Assembly (NCBI RefSeq): GCF_008801935.1
Contig: NZ_VZOT01000009.1
Span: forward strand, 49,264-113,263
Length of the DNA stretch: 64,000 nt
Source of the DNA: Comamonas kerstersii
Lineage (GTDB): Bacteria; Pseudomonadota; Gammaproteobacteria; Burkholderiales; Burkholderiaceae_C
Direction: 5' to 3'
Of this stretch, positions 47,011 through 56,582 are shown one piece after another. Under the pieces are notes generated by a model. That model saw only the letters and a list, made by a program, of their open reading frames with translations. It did no database searches and had not been told where the DNA came from. The position numbers and the translations under genes were made by a program. Every line of letters starts with the position of its first letter. Positions within the stretch are counted from its first letter, which is position 1.

Positions 47011-49050
47011 ATGTACACCACCGCTTTTCTTGACCTTCCTCATCTGGCCACTGCCAGCGGTAGCGTGCAGCTGCCAGGCTCCAAGAGCATTTCCAACCGC
47101 GTGCTGCTGCTGGCAGCGCTGAGTCAGGGCTCGACCACCATCCACGACCTGCTGGATTCGGACGACACCCGCGTCATGCTTCAGGCCCTGCAGCAGATCG
47201 GCTGCGTGGTCGAGCCTGCCGCCGTTGTGCCCGGTCAGCCGCTGCGCATCACCGGCCTGGGTGGCAAGCTCCCCAGCGCTGATCTGCACCAACTCTTCCT
47301 CGGCAACGCTGGCACAGCCATGCGCCCCTTGACGGCGGCGCTATCGCTGCTGGGCGGCAATTTTGAGATGAGCGGTGTGCCGCGCATGCACGAGCGTCCC
47401 ATTGGCGACCTGGTCGATGCCCTGCGCCAGCTGGGCTGCCAGATTGATTACCTGGGCAACGAGGGCTATCCCCCGCTGCGCATTGCACCCGCAGACTTGT
47501 CACAACTGGACCGCAGCCAGCCCATTCGTGTGCGTGGCGATGTCTCCAGCCAGTTTCTGACCGCGCTGCTCATGGCCCTGCCGCTGATTGCCCAGCAGCA
47601 AGCCGTGCACATCGAAGTCGTGGGCGAGCTGATCTCCAAGCCCTACATCCACATCACGCTGGAGCTGCTGGCGCGCTTTGGCATTGTGGTGGCCAACGAC
47701 AACTGGCAGCGCTTCACCATCCCCGCAGGCAGCCGCTACCAGTCGCCCGGCGAGGTATACGTAGAGGCAGATGCCTCATCCGCTAGCTACTTCATAGCGC
47801 TTGGTGCAATATCCACGGGCGCTAGAGGCAAAAATGGCATTAAAGTGCTGGGCGTAGGCAAAGACTCTATCCAGGGCGATATCCGCTTTGTGGAGGCCGC
47901 CCAGGCCATGGGCGCCGTGGTGGAAAGCGGCCCCAACTGGCTGCATATTTCACGCGGCAGCTGGCCCCTGAAGGCCATTGATCTGGACTGCAACCATATT
48001 CCAGACGCTGCCATGACCCTGGCCACCATGGCGCTGTATGCCACAGGCAGCACCACGCTGCGCAATATTGCTAGCTGGCGCGTCAAGGAAACCGACCGCA
48101 TCGCTGCCATGGCCTGCGAACTGCGCAAGCTGGGTGCCACGGTGGAAGAAGGCCCAGACTTCATCCGCATTACGCCGCCCGCCCAGCCGTCTGACTGGAA
48201 AGCTGCCAGCATTCACACCTATGACGACCACCGCGTGGCCATGTGCTTTTCACTGGCCGCGTTCAACCCGGCGGGTCTGCCCGTGCGCATTGAAGACCCC
48301 AAGTGCGTGGGCAAGACCTTCCCCGATTATTTCGAAGCATTTTTCAGCGTGACCCAAGCTTCCCAACCCGCTCCCGTGATCTGTATTGATGGCCCCACCG
48401 CCTCGGGCAAAGGCACGGTCGCTTCTCTGGTGGCCGAGCGACTCGGCTTTCACCTGCTCGACTCTGGAGCGCTCTACCGGATCACCGGCCTGGCGGCTTC
48501 GCGCGCAGGCATGGCCCTGACCGAAGACAACGCCCAGGCCATTGCCAACCTTATTCTCAGCAAGGCCATTTGCTTCACATCCGACCAGCGTGTGCTGCTG
48601 GACGGCGAAGACGTGTCGCTGGCCATCCGCACCGAAGCAGCAGGCATGAATGCCTCCAAGGTCTCGGCTTTGCCCGCCGTGCGTGAGGCGCTGCTGCAGG
48701 TGCAGCGCGACTTTCGCAAGCTGCCCGGCCTGGTGGCCGACGGCCGCGACATGGGCACCACCATCTTCCCTGACGCCCCTTTGAAGGTCTATTTGACGGC
48801 CAGCGTGCAGTGCCGCGCTGAGCGCCGTTACAAGCAATTGATTTCCAAAGGACTTTCTGCTAATATGTCAGACCTTTATGCCGACCTTGAGGCGCGCGAC
48901 GCACGCGACATGAATCGCGCCGCATCGCCCTTGAAGCCTGCTGAAGACGCTTTGCACTGGGACAACTCCGAAAGCACGATTGAACAAGCCGTGCAGCAGG
49001 TACTGGACTGGTGGCAAGCACGCCAGCCTTTTGCGCCAGCACAGGGCTGA
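47011..49050 (+). CDS. aroA: Fused EPSP synthase (AroA) and cytidylate kinase (Cmk)
   Basis: One open frame of 679 aa joins 3-phosphoshikimate 1-carboxyvinyltransferase (about 1-446: [40 protein letters not shown] segment, [12 protein letters not shown]) to CMP kinase (about 455-679: [35 protein letters not shown]). No stop or shift separates them. ATG at 47011 is used; an upstream TTG is less likely. Around residues 256-275 the DNA resembles the palindromic repeat. An internal GTG at the kinase start could also give free Cmk. Confidence 0.94.
   Translation: MYTTAFLDLPHLATASGSVQLPGSKSISNRVLLLAALSQGSTTIHDLLDSDDTRVMLQALQQIGCVVEPAAVVPGQPLRITGLGGKLPSADLHQLFLGNAGTAMRPLTAALSLLGGNFEMSGVPRMHERPIGDLVDALRQLGCQIDYLGNEGYPPLRIAPADLSQLDRSQPIRVRGDVSSQFLTALLMALPLIAQQQAVHIEVVGELISKPYIHITLELLARFGIVVANDNWQRFTIPAGSRYQSPGEVYVEADASSASYFIALGAISTGARGKNGIKVLGVGKDSIQGDIRFVEAAQAMGAVVESGPNWLHISRGSWPLKAIDLDCNHIPDAAMTLATMALYATGSTTLRNIASWRVKETDRIAAMACELRKLGATVEEGPDFIRITPPAQPSDWKAASIHTYDDHRVAMCFSLAAFNPAGLPVRIEDPKCVGKTFPDYFEAFFSVTQASQPAPVICIDGPTASGKGTVASLVAERLGFHLLDSGALYRITGLAASRAGMALTEDNAQAIANLILSKAICFTSDQRVLLDGEDVSLAIRTEAAGMNASKVSALPAVREALLQVQRDFRKLPGLVADGRDMGTTIFPDAPLKVYLTASVQCRAERRYKQLISKGLSANMSDLYADLEARDARDMNRAASPLKPAEDALHWDNSESTIEQAVQQVLDWWQARQPFAPAQG
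47776..47836 (-). repeat. Degenerate palindromic repeat inside aroA (copy 5)
   Basis: On the minus strand TTTTTGCCTCTAGCGC, then GCACCAAGCGCTAT and later TAGCTAGC follow the order of copy 1. It is translated as part of [18 protein letters not shown] in AroA. Part of this overlaps conserved AroA residues, so some similarity may be chance. Confidence 0.5.
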
Positions 49051-49206
49051 CACCCCAGGCCCGTCAGCCACATCCGCGCTACACGCGCACTGGCCAGAAC
49101 GGTTCTCAACCTTTAACCCGCAGGAATTTCCTGCACCCTCCGATTGCAGTCATAAAAACGTGTGGCAATGGTGCCGCCGGAAACCTGCATTCGGTCAAGG
49201 AACTAC

Positions 49207-50889
49207 ATGTCTGAATCTTTTGCCGCCCTTTTTGAAGAATCGTTGCAACGCACTGAAATGCGTCCCGGCGAAGTTATCACTGCTGAAGTCGTGCGCGTTG
49301 AGCACAACTTCGTGGTGGTGAACGCTGGCTTGAAGTCTGAAGCCTATGTGCCAATCGACGAGTTCAAGAACGACCAGGGCGAAATCGAAGTTCAAGTTGG
49401 TGACTTCGTGTCCGTGGCCATCGGCTCGATCGAAAACGGCTACGGCGACACCATCCTGTCCCGTGACACCGCTAAGCGTCTGGCTTCCTGGCTGTCGCTG
49501 GAGCAAGCTCTGGAATCCGGCGAATTCGTGACCGGCACCACTTCTGGCAAGGTCAAGGGCGGCCTGACTGTTCTGGTCAACGGCATCCGTGCATTCCTGC
49601 CCGGTTCGCTGATCGACACACGTCCCGTTAAGGATCTGACTCCTTACGAAAACAAGACCATGGAATTCAAGGTCATCAAGCTGGACCGCAAGCGCAACAA
49701 CGTTGTGCTGAGCCGTCGCGCTGTGGTGGAAGCCTCCATGGGCGAAGAGCGCGCCAAGCTGATGGAAACCCTGAAGGAAGGCGCTATCGTTCAGGGCGTG
49801 GTGAAGAACATCACCGAATACGGTGCGTTCGTTGACCTGGGCGGCATCGACGGTCTGCTGCACATCACCGACATGGCATGGCGTCGCGTACGTCACCCAT
49901 CCGAAGTGGTGACAGCTGGCCAGGAAATCACTGCCAAGATCCTGAAGTTCGACACCGACAAGAACCGCGTGTCTCTGGGTCTGAAGCAAATGGGCGACGA
50001 CCCATGGATGGGCGTTTCCCGCCGTTATCCTTCGGGCACACGTCTGTTCGGCAAGGTGACCAACATTGCCGACTACGGCGCATTCGTGGAACTGGAACCC
50101 GGCATCGAAGGCCTGGTGCACGTTTCCGAAATGGACTGGACCAACAAGAACGTTGCTCCTTCCAAGCTGGTTGCCCTGGGCGACGAAGTCGAAGTGATGG
50201 TTCTGGAAATCGACGAAGACAAGCGTCGTATCTCCCTGGGCATGAAGCAGTGCAAGGCTAACCCCTGGCAAGAATTCGCTCAGAACACCAAGCGCGGCGA
50301 CAAGGTGAAGGGCCCCATCAAGTCCATCACTGACTTCGGCGTGTTCGTGGGCCTGCCTTCCGGCATCGATGGCCTGGTGCACCTGTCTGACCTGTCCTGG
50401 AACGAAACTGGCGAAGCCGCCGTTCGTAACTACAAGAAGGGCCAGGAAGTGGAAGCCATCGTTCTGGGCGTTGACGTCGAGCGCGAGCGCATCTCCCTGG
50501 GCATCAAGCAGCTGGACAGCGATCCTTTCACCACATTCGTGACAGTGAACGACAAGGGCTCCATCGTGACCGGTAAGGTCAAGACTGTGGACGCCAAGGG
50601 CGCTGAAATCGACCTGGGTGACGACATCGTTGGCTACCTGCGCGTTTCCGAAATCTCCGTTGAGCGCGTGGAAGACGCACGCAACGTGCTGAAGGAAGGC
50701 GACGAAGTGACTGCTGTGGTGACCAACGTGGACCGCAAGTCCCGCAACATCCAGCTGTCCATCAAGCAGAAGGACCACGTGGAACAGCAAGAAGCCATGG
50801 CTTCCCTGTCTGCGCAAGCTTCCAAGGAAAATGCCGGTACAACTAGCCTGGGTGCTCTGCTGCGCGCCAAGCTGGACGCCGACAAGTAA
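49207..50889 (+). CDS. rpsA: 30S ribosomal protein S1
   Basis: mRNA-binding ribosomal protein, 560 aa from the ATG at 49207 ([20 protein letters not shown]), preceded by AAGGA. Six S1 repeats run from about residue 21 to 525. [40 protein letters not shown] and [20 protein letters not shown] are well-formed middle copies; the first two and the last are more divergent, as usual. Length matches E. coli (557). It lies 156 bases after aroA-cmk and is followed by its own terminator. Confidence 0.98.
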   Translation: MSESFAALFEESLQRTEMRPGEVITAEVVRVEHNFVVVNAGLKSEAYVPIDEFKNDQGEIEVQVGDFVSVAIGSIENGYGDTILSRDTAKRLASWLSLEQALESGEFVTGTTSGKVKGGLTVLVNGIRAFLPGSLIDTRPVKDLTPYENKTMEFKVIKLDRKRNNVVLSRRAVVEASMGEERAKLMETLKEGAIVQGVVKNITEYGAFVDLGGIDGLLHITDMAWRRVRHPSEVVTAGQEITAKILKFDTDKNRVSLGLKQMGDDPWMGVSRRYPSGTRLFGKVTNIADYGAFVELEPGIEGLVHVSEMDWTNKNVAPSKLVALGDEVEVMVLEIDEDKRRISLGMKQCKANPWQEFAQNTKRGDKVKGPIKSITDFGVFVGLPSGIDGLVHLSDLSWNETGEAAVRNYKKGQEVEAIVLGVDVERERISLGIKQLDSDPFTTFVTVNDKGSIVTGKVKTVDAKGAEIDLGDDIVGYLRVSEISVERVEDARNVLKEGDEVTAVVTNVDRKSRNIQLSIKQKDHVEQQEAMASLSAQASKENAGTTSLGALLRAKLDADK

Positions 50890-50934
50890 TCAGCTTGTTG
50901 CCAACTGCTCTCTGAGCAGTTGCTAAGCTATACG

Positions 50935-50967
50935 GCGGACGCTTTAGGGCGTCCGCTATTTTTTTCC
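50935..50967 (+). terminator. Terminator after rpsA
   Basis: GCGGACGC and GCGTCCGC pair with a short loop and are followed by TATTTTTTT. A second hairpin, CAACTGCTC/GAGCAGTTG, lies just before it at 50901-50921. Confidence 0.92.
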
Positions 50968-50992
50968 AGGTTTTGCTTGGGATGATTGAGCC

Positions 50993-51301
50993 ATGACACG
51001 ATCTGATTTAGTTGAAGAGCTGGCAGCACGCTTCGACCAGCTCACCCAGCGTGACGCAGAACATGCTGTAAAAACCATTCAAGACGCGATCTGTGCCGCC
51101 CTTGTTCAAGGCCAGCGCATCGAAATCCGCGGTTTTGGCAGTTTCTCTGTCTCCCGCCGCCCCGCTCGCATCGGTCGCAACCCTCGCAGCGGCGAATCCG
51201 TACACATTCCCGAAAAGCGCGTGCCACATTTCAAGCCTGGCAAGGCTTTGCGTGAAGCCGTCGATTTTCAACCTACCCCCTCTGCTGCGACCGGCAGCTA
51301 A
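50993..51301 (+). CDS. ihfB: Integration host factor beta subunit
   Basis: DNA-bending nucleoid protein of 102 aa, partner of IHF-alpha. It starts [20 protein letters not shown] and has the arm motif [20 protein letters not shown] with the conserved Pro that intercalates into DNA, and ends [13 protein letters not shown]. It lies directly after the rpsA terminator and before lapA, the usual order in proteobacteria. Confidence 0.96.
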   Translation: MTRSDLVEELAARFDQLTQRDAEHAVKTIQDAICAALVQGQRIEIRGFGSFSVSRRPARIGRNPRSGESVHIPEKRVPHFKPGKALREAVDFQPTPSAATGS

Positions 51302-51379
51302 AAAGACCGTGCAGGTCTTACAAGCTTGCCCACTGCCCCTCCTATGCCCCTAAAATTCAGGCACTAAGGAAGGGCTCGC

Positions 51380-51685
51380 ATGAAATACCTGCTGTGGCTG
51401 CTCAAGGCAGCCATTTTTTTCACCCTGTTTGCCTTTGCGCTGAACAATCAGCAAACCGTCACCGTGCACTTTTTCTTTGGCACGTACTGGCTGGCCCCGC
51501 TCGTGCTCGTCGTGCTGGCCGCTTTCGTGGCCGGGCTGATTGCAGGCATGCTGGTGATGGTGCCCCGCTGGTGGAAGCAGCGCAGCACAGCGGCCAAGCT
51601 CAGCAAGACAGAAGCTGCGGCCGACAACCAGGCGGCAGACTCCGCATCTCCAGACCCTATTCCTCCCACCATCCATGGACTTTGA
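51380..51685 (+). CDS. lapA: LapA-family inner-membrane protein
   Basis: A 101-aa DUF1049-type protein with two membrane segments (about residues 5-22 and 38-62) and a charged cytoplasmic tail. In E. coli LapA acts with LapB in control of LPS synthesis. It starts MKYLLWLLKAAIFFTLFAFA and has the family's NNQQTVTVHFFFGTYWLAPL stretch. It overlaps lapB by 11 bases. Confidence 0.9.
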   Translation: MKYLLWLLKAAIFFTLFAFALNNQQTVTVHFFFGTYWLAPLVLVVLAAFVAGLIAGMLVMVPRWWKQRSTAAKLSKTEAAADNQAADSASPDPIPPTIHGL

Positions 51686-52832
51686 TCTCAGCTGGATTCT
51701 CCTGGGCCTGCCCCTTGCCTTTGGGCTGGGCTGGCTGGCCTCCCGCATGGACTTGCGCCAAGTGCGCCAGGACAACCGTCAGGCACCCAAGGCTTACTTC
51801 AAGGGCTTGAACTTTCTGCTCAACGAACAGCAGGACAAAGCCATTGATGCCTTTATCGAAGCCATCCAGAACGACCCGGAAACTGCAGACCTGCACTTTG
51901 CACTGGGCAATCTGTTCCGCCGCCGTGGCGAATATCACCGCGCCGTGCGCGTGCACGAGCATCTGCTCTCGCGCGCCGACCTGTCCAAGGAAGACCGCGA
52001 ACGTGCCCAGCATGGCCTGGCACAGGACTTTCTGAAAGCCGGTCTGCTGGACCGCGCCGAAGAAGCCCTGCGCCGCCTAGAAGGCTCGGCCTATGAAGCT
52101 GAAGCCCGCCTGGCACTGCTGGCGATTTACGAGCGCTCTCGCGACTGGGCACAGGCTGCAGACATCGTGCGCCGCATGCAGCAAGCCCATCAGGGCGACT
52201 TCAGCGGGCGCCTGGCGCATTACCTGTGCGAACAGGCTGCCGAACAAGCCAGCCACGCACAGCTGGACGCCGCACACCAGCTGCTGCAAGAAGCCGTGCG
52301 TACAGCGCCACAAAGCCCACGCCCACGCATTGAACTGGCACGCATTCAGCACCGCCTGAACCAGTCGCAACAGGCGTGGAAGACATTGCAGGACCTGGCC
52401 AATACCGCCCCGCAAGGCCTGCCACTGGCAGCGCCCCTGCTGCTGGAAGTGGCTACTGCGACCGAGCAACAGGCCGCAGCCGCCCAGCTGCTGCGCAGCC
52501 GCTACGAGCAAATGCCTTCGCTGGATTTGCTCGATGCCCTGGTGGCCCTGGGCACCTCGCCTGTCGAAGGCCAGGGCGAGAGCCGCGACTGGTATGTGCA
52601 GCACCTGACCAAGGAGCCATCGCTTGTTGCCACCACCAAGTGGCTGGCAGGTGAGCAGCTCGCGCATGAAGAGCATCACCCCGCCGTGCAGAAGGCGCTG
52701 GAGCACGCCAGCAAGCCGCTGAGCCGCTACCGCTGTGCCGCCTGCGGCTTTGAAGCCCGCCAGCACTTCTGGCATTGCCCCGGCTGCCAGAGCTGGGACA
52801 GCTACCCAGCACGCCGCGTGGAAGAGCTGTAA
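51675..52832 (+). CDS. lapB: LPS assembly protein LapB (YciM)
   Basis: Inner-membrane anchored TPR protein that controls LpxC proteolysis and LPS assembly; 385 aa. One N-terminal transmembrane helix (about 5-22), tandem TPR repeats (ETADLHFALGNLFRRRGEYH and following), and a C-terminal rubredoxin-type zinc site CAACGF...CPGCQSWDSY. It overlaps lapA, so the pair is co-translated. Length matches E. coli LapB (389). It ends the gyrA-to-lapB conserved block and is followed by a type B repeat. Confidence 0.95.
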   Translation: MDFDLSWILLGLPLAFGLGWLASRMDLRQVRQDNRQAPKAYFKGLNFLLNEQQDKAIDAFIEAIQNDPETADLHFALGNLFRRRGEYHRAVRVHEHLLSRADLSKEDRERAQHGLAQDFLKAGLLDRAEEALRRLEGSAYEAEARLALLAIYERSRDWAQAADIVRRMQQAHQGDFSGRLAHYLCEQAAEQASHAQLDAAHQLLQEAVRTAPQSPRPRIELARIQHRLNQSQQAWKTLQDLANTAPQGLPLAAPLLLEVATATEQQAAAAQLLRSRYEQMPSLDLLDALVALGTSPVEGQGESRDWYVQHLTKEPSLVATTKWLAGEQLAHEEHHPAVQKALEHASKPLSRYRCAACGFEARQHFWHCPGCQSWDSYPARRVEEL

Positions 52833-52852
52833 GCACCACGCTTTCAAAACAG

Positions 52853-52936
52853 AAGCTGCCAGCGCTCGCCAATCAATGATTTCAGATATAAAAGTATTTG
52901 AAATCAAGCATTGGAAAGCGCTGGCAGCTTTTCTTT
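52853..52936 (+). repeat. Long nested palindromic repeat, type B copy 3
   Basis: AAGCTGCCAGCGCT and AGCGCTGGCAGCTT are perfect 14-bp arms. The inside holds TGATTTCA...TGAAATCA with GATATAAA. A T-rich stretch follows. It lies between lapB and the flavodoxin-like gene, whose RBS begins right after it. Confidence 0.85.
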
Positions 52937-52949
52937 TAGGAGCAACCCC

Positions 52950-53465
52950 GTGTCTATGACCACTTCCGCTATCCACCAGACCCTGCTGATCGTCTACCAC
53001 TCCAGCACAGGCGGTGCAGCGCAAATGGCACAGGCCGTACTGGCTGGTGCACAGCTGGAGCCACAGATACAGACACGGCTGCTGCACGCCAGCCAGGCAC
53101 AGCCACAGGACGTGCTCGACGCCGATGGTTATGTCTTTGTTACGCCCGAATATCTGGCCGCCATCAGCGGGCTGATGAAGGATTTTTTTGACCGCTGCTA
53201 TTACCCGGCACTGGAGCGCATTCAGGGCCGCCCCTATGCCAGCCTGATCTGTGCAGGCAGTGACGGCAGCAATGCCGCCCGCCAGATCGCGCGCATTGCC
53301 ACAGGCTGGCGGCTCAAGGCAGTGTCAGAACCCCTGATCGTCTGCACCCATGCACAAAGCCCGGAGGCCATTGCAGCCCCCAAGCACATTCCGCAGCAGG
53401 ATCTGGACCGCTGTAGCGAACTGGGTCAAGCGCTGGCCAGCGGCCTGCAGCAGGGCATCTTTTAG
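52950..53465 (+). CDS. Flavodoxin-like NAD(P)H-dependent reductase
   Basis: Small flavoprotein of about 171 aa. The N-terminal beta strand and FMN phosphate loop read LLIVYHSSTGGAAQMAQAVL. The YVFVTPEYLAAISGLMKDFF segment with DRCYYP is typical of WrbA/NAD(P)H reductase relatives. The GTG at 52950 lies 7 bases after TTAGGAG and is preferred to ATG at 52956. The partner is unknown. Its stop overlaps the stop of the convergent MFS gene by 4 bases. Confidence 0.85.
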   Translation: MSMTTSAIHQTLLIVYHSSTGGAAQMAQAVLAGAQLEPQIQTRLLHASQAQPQDVLDADGYVFVTPEYLAAISGLMKDFFDRCYYPALERIQGRPYASLICAGSDGSNAARQIARIATGWRLKAVSEPLIVCTHAQSPEAIAAPKHIPQQDLDRCSELGQALASGLQQGIF

Positions 53466-54676
53466 CGCTGCGGACCGGTGATGACTTCCCGCACGCGCAC
53501 CGGCTGCGGGCGGAACCAGAACGTCAGCACCAGTGCTGCGCAGCAGGCAAACAGCACCGGCACCATGGCCAGACGCAGCCCCCAGATTTCGCCAATAAAA
53601 CCCAGCGCTGGCGGCCCCACCAGAATGGCCACATAGCCCAGCACGGCGACTGCACCCACACGCTGTGCGCTGTTGCCCTCGCCTTCTGCCGCAGCAGACA
53701 GCGCCAGCGGAAAACCCAGGGCCGAGCCCAGCCCCCACAGCACCACGGCCACGCCGCCCCAGAGGGCACTCTGTGCGCAGATCACCATCAGCAGCCCCAC
53801 GCCGCCGAGCACAGCACTGGCACGCATCAGCTGCAGGCGGGTCAAGCGCTGCAGCAGCCACTGCCCACTCAGGCGCGCCAAAGTCACGCCGATCGTGAAC
53901 AGCAAATAGATCAAGGTGCCCTGCGCGCTGCTGAACTGGTAGCCATCCACCATGAGCAGCGGCAGCCAGTCATGGGCCGCACCTTCAGCCAGAGCCAGCC
54001 CCAGCGCAAACAGCCCGATCAGCAGCACGCGCGGGTCTTTGAACGCCATGAGCACAAAACCCGGTTTTGCCTCTTGCGTGCCAGATGTCGTCTGAGCCTG
54101 GGCGCTCAGGTTATCCACGTGACGCAACAGGGGCACAGTCAGCACCGCAGCCATCACCGCCAGCCCCAGCAGATGCCACAGCACGGGCACATGCAACCAG
54201 GCCATGCCTGTGCCCAGCAAGGCACCCAGCACGCAGCCCAGGCTAAAACTGCCATGCAGCGTCGTCATCAGCGTGCGTTGCTGCTGCCGCTCCAGCGCCC
54301 CGGCTTCCACATTCACCGCAATGTCGGCCCAGCCCATGCCCACGCCAAACAGCATGAAGCCCGCCACGACCACGGGGATGCTGGCCATCCCTGCCCCCAC
54401 AGCCAGCAATGCCACGCCCAGCAGATTCACGCCCATGCCAGCACCCGCCGCACGGCGGGCATGCAGACGCTCCACCAGCAAGTTGGCCGAAAGAATGCCC
54501 AGCATGGAACCCGTGGCAAAGCCGAACAGAATCAGGCCCATCTGCTCCGTGCTGGCCTGCAGTCCATCGCGCAATGCAGGCGTGCGCGACACCCAGCTGG
54601 ACGTCACCATGCCCAGCAATACGAACAGCGCATACAAGGCCCTGCGCTGCACGCGCTCCTGTTTGTTTTCCAACAT
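53462..54676 (-). CDS. MFS transporter
   Basis: Major facilitator with 404 aa and about 12 membrane segments. The N-terminal part (GFATGSMLGILSANLLVERL) has the usual loop after TM2, and HGSFSLGCVLGALLGTGMAW lies in TM5. The protein resembles the YbjJ/FucP-like subgroup, whose substrates are often unknown. It is convergent with the flavodoxin-like gene and has no operon partner. Confidence 0.9.
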   Translation of the reverse strand: MLENKQERVQRRALYALFVLLGMVTSSWVSRTPALRDGLQASTEQMGLILFGFATGSMLGILSANLLVERLHARRAAGAGMGVNLLGVALLAVGAGMASIPVVVAGFMLFGVGMGWADIAVNVEAGALERQQQRTLMTTLHGSFSLGCVLGALLGTGMAWLHVPVLWHLLGLAVMAAVLTVPLLRHVDNLSAQAQTTSGTQEAKPGFVLMAFKDPRVLLIGLFALGLALAEGAAHDWLPLLMVDGYQFSSAQGTLIYLLFTIGVTLARLSGQWLLQRLTRLQLMRASAVLGGVGLLMVICAQSALWGGVAVVLWGLGSALGFPLALSAAAEGEGNSAQRVGAVAVLGYVAILVGPPALGFIGEIWGLRLAMVPVLFACCAALVLTFWFRPQPVRVREVITGPQR

Positions 54677-54848
54677 CTCACACCTTTAATCAGGCACGCA
54701 TGCTAGCGGCGAACCGTCTGGCCTGCCGCATCAGCCAGCCTCTCTGAGCAAAGCCTGGGCCTATCCATGCATCAGCACGGCACGCTTTTCGGGTTTCATG
54801 CACACACATGAGCTGCAGTGCCATACGCCTGAGGCATAGTCATGCCCC

Positions 54849-55763
54849 ATGCATACCAATTCACAAATTCATGCCCACCTGCGGCTCGTTGGCATGGCCG
54901 TTCTGTGGGGCGCATCCTGGCCTGCTGGCCGCATCATTGCCCAATCCATGCCGCCGCTGGCAGGTGCCTGCCTGCGCTTTGCACTGGCCGCCATGGCGTT
55001 GATTCCCTGGCTGTACTGGGCAGGTGGCATGCAGCAGCTCAAAAGCTGGAGTGTGCAGCGCTGGCTGGGCATGACTGCCGCTGGCGCCACCGGTGTGTTT
55101 GGCTACGCGGCGTTTTTCCTGTCTGGCCTGCAGCATCTGCCTGCGGGCAAGGCCGCGCTGGTGATTACGCTCAACCCGGTCATGACGCTGCTCATTGCCG
55201 CATGGCTGTTCAAGGAAAGGCTGAACACCATCATCGGCCTGGGCATGCTGCTGGCCTTTATCGGTGCTGTGGCGGTTCTCTCGCACGGTCAGCCACTGGC
55301 GCTGCTGCAAGGCGGCATGGGGGTAGGCGAACTCCTGATTCTGGGCTGCGTGGTCTGCTGGGTGCTCTACACCCTGATTGGCCGCTGGATGCTCACGGGC
55401 GTAGATGCGCTCTCTACCACCACCGTCACCAGTTCTATTGGTGCCTTGCTGCTGCTTATCGCCAGCCTGTGCATCGAAGGCCCTGCTGCGTTCGATGCTG
55501 CCATCCACAGTGGCCGCACGGCCTGGATGGCGCTGCTGTTTCTGGCCTTTGGTGCCACAGCACTGGCTTATGCCTGGTACTTTGATGGCGTCAAGGCACT
55601 GGGCGCCGGCGCTGCTTCCGGCTATATCACCCTGGTGCCGCTGTTTGGTGTGCTGATCTCTGCCTGGCTGCTGGGTGAAGCCATAGACCTGCCCATGGTG
55701 GTGGGCGGTGCCATGGCCATTGGCGGCACAGCCATCATGAACTGGGGGCGCATGCGCGCCTGA
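54849..55763 (+). CDS. EamA-family (DMT) transporter
   Basis: Inner-membrane protein of 304 aa with ten predicted hydrophobic segments made of two EamA repeats. The first opens AVLWGASWPAGRIIAQSMPP, and the second has the matching GATALAYAWYFDGVKALGAG and PLFGVLISAWLLGEAIDLPM segments. Family members export amino acids or metabolites; the substrate is unknown. It is followed by a small GntR-type gene, which may control it. Confidence 0.9.
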   Translation: MHTNSQIHAHLRLVGMAVLWGASWPAGRIIAQSMPPLAGACLRFALAAMALIPWLYWAGGMQQLKSWSVQRWLGMTAAGATGVFGYAAFFLSGLQHLPAGKAALVITLNPVMTLLIAAWLFKERLNTIIGLGMLLAFIGAVAVLSHGQPLALLQGGMGVGELLILGCVVCWVLYTLIGRWMLTGVDALSTTTVTSSIGALLLLIASLCIEGPAAFDAAIHSGRTAWMALLFLAFGATALAYAWYFDGVKALGAGAASGYITLVPLFGVLISAWLLGEAIDLPMVVGGAMAIGGTAIMNWGRMRA

Positions 55764-55894
55764 TTGTCCAGTCGCGCCCGCAGAAACTACACGCCGGGCC
55801 ATACCATTGGAGCCAGCCCCCATCGCTGCGCAGAGGCTGGCGGACAATGGCCGCTTTTCATTGCCGCAGTGCCGTTGCACTGCATGACCGTCTC

Positions 55895-56272
55895 ATGTCC
55901 GTCAGTTTTACCCCGCAGCCTCAGGCATTGAGCGCTGCCATTGCCGATCGTCTGCGCCAGGAAGTGTTACAGGGGCAATGGTCACCGGGTGAAACCATCA
56001 ACGATGGCATGCTGGCCGCGCGCTATGGCGTTCAGCGGGCCCCCGTACGTGAGGCCATGCAGCAACTGTCCCAGGAAGGTCTGCTGTGCGCCTGCACGCC
56101 GCATGGCATGACGCTGGCTAGCCCCAGCCCGGCGCAGATTGCGGAGGCCCAGGAACTGCAGGCACTGCTGCAGCACTATCTGAACCAGCACCAGGCTGTA
56201 GACGATGGGCTGGCGCAGCGCATGCTGACGATGGCCAGCCAGCGCATGCAGCTGGCTGCACTGCATGCCTAG
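55895..56272 (+). CDS. Short GntR/FadR-type regulator lacking most of its effector domain
   Basis: A 125-aa protein from the ATG at 55895. The winged helix is clear (LRQEVLQGQWSPGETINDGM; YGVQRAPVREAMQQLSQEGL; LCACTPHGMTLA). FCD-type GntR proteins are usually near 220 aa; here only about 50 residues follow the DNA-binding domain, so the metal/ligand-binding bundle is cut short. The reading frame ends cleanly. It may be a truncated gene or a small DNA-binding protein. It may regulate the transporter upstream. Confidence 0.75.
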   Translation: MSVSFTPQPQALSAAIADRLRQEVLQGQWSPGETINDGMLAARYGVQRAPVREAMQQLSQEGLLCACTPHGMTLASPSPAQIAEAQELQALLQHYLNQHQAVDDGLAQRMLTMASQRMQLAALHA

Positions 56273-56582
56273 CCCGGTTGCCGCGCACCCTGTCTGTACT
56301 GTCAACCTGCATTTTTTCGGCCAAGTTTAGGTTCTCATAATACAAATAAAGAAAATCTGCAGGATTAACAAAGGTTCACAATGCGACCATGAAATATCGT
56401 CGCCTTTATTGGGGTTGCACATTCATCCTTTCAGCATCTTGATAGAATCAAGCAATTATTCGGCAAACCTTTAATAATATCTTCTATTATTCCAGTCTGT
56501 GTTTTTCGTTGGATTTCAAGGCTCTGCGCTCTCTCATCGCACATTTCACCATTTAGCTCCGATTGCATATTGGATTTTTCGC
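56273..56582. other. AT-rich region upstream of the chemoreceptor gene
   Basis: 310 bp, clearly AT-rich compared with the genes around it (for example TTTAATAATATCTTCTATTA near 56470). It probably holds the promoter of the chemoreceptor. I see no gene and no clear flagellar-type promoter. Confidence 0.5.
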
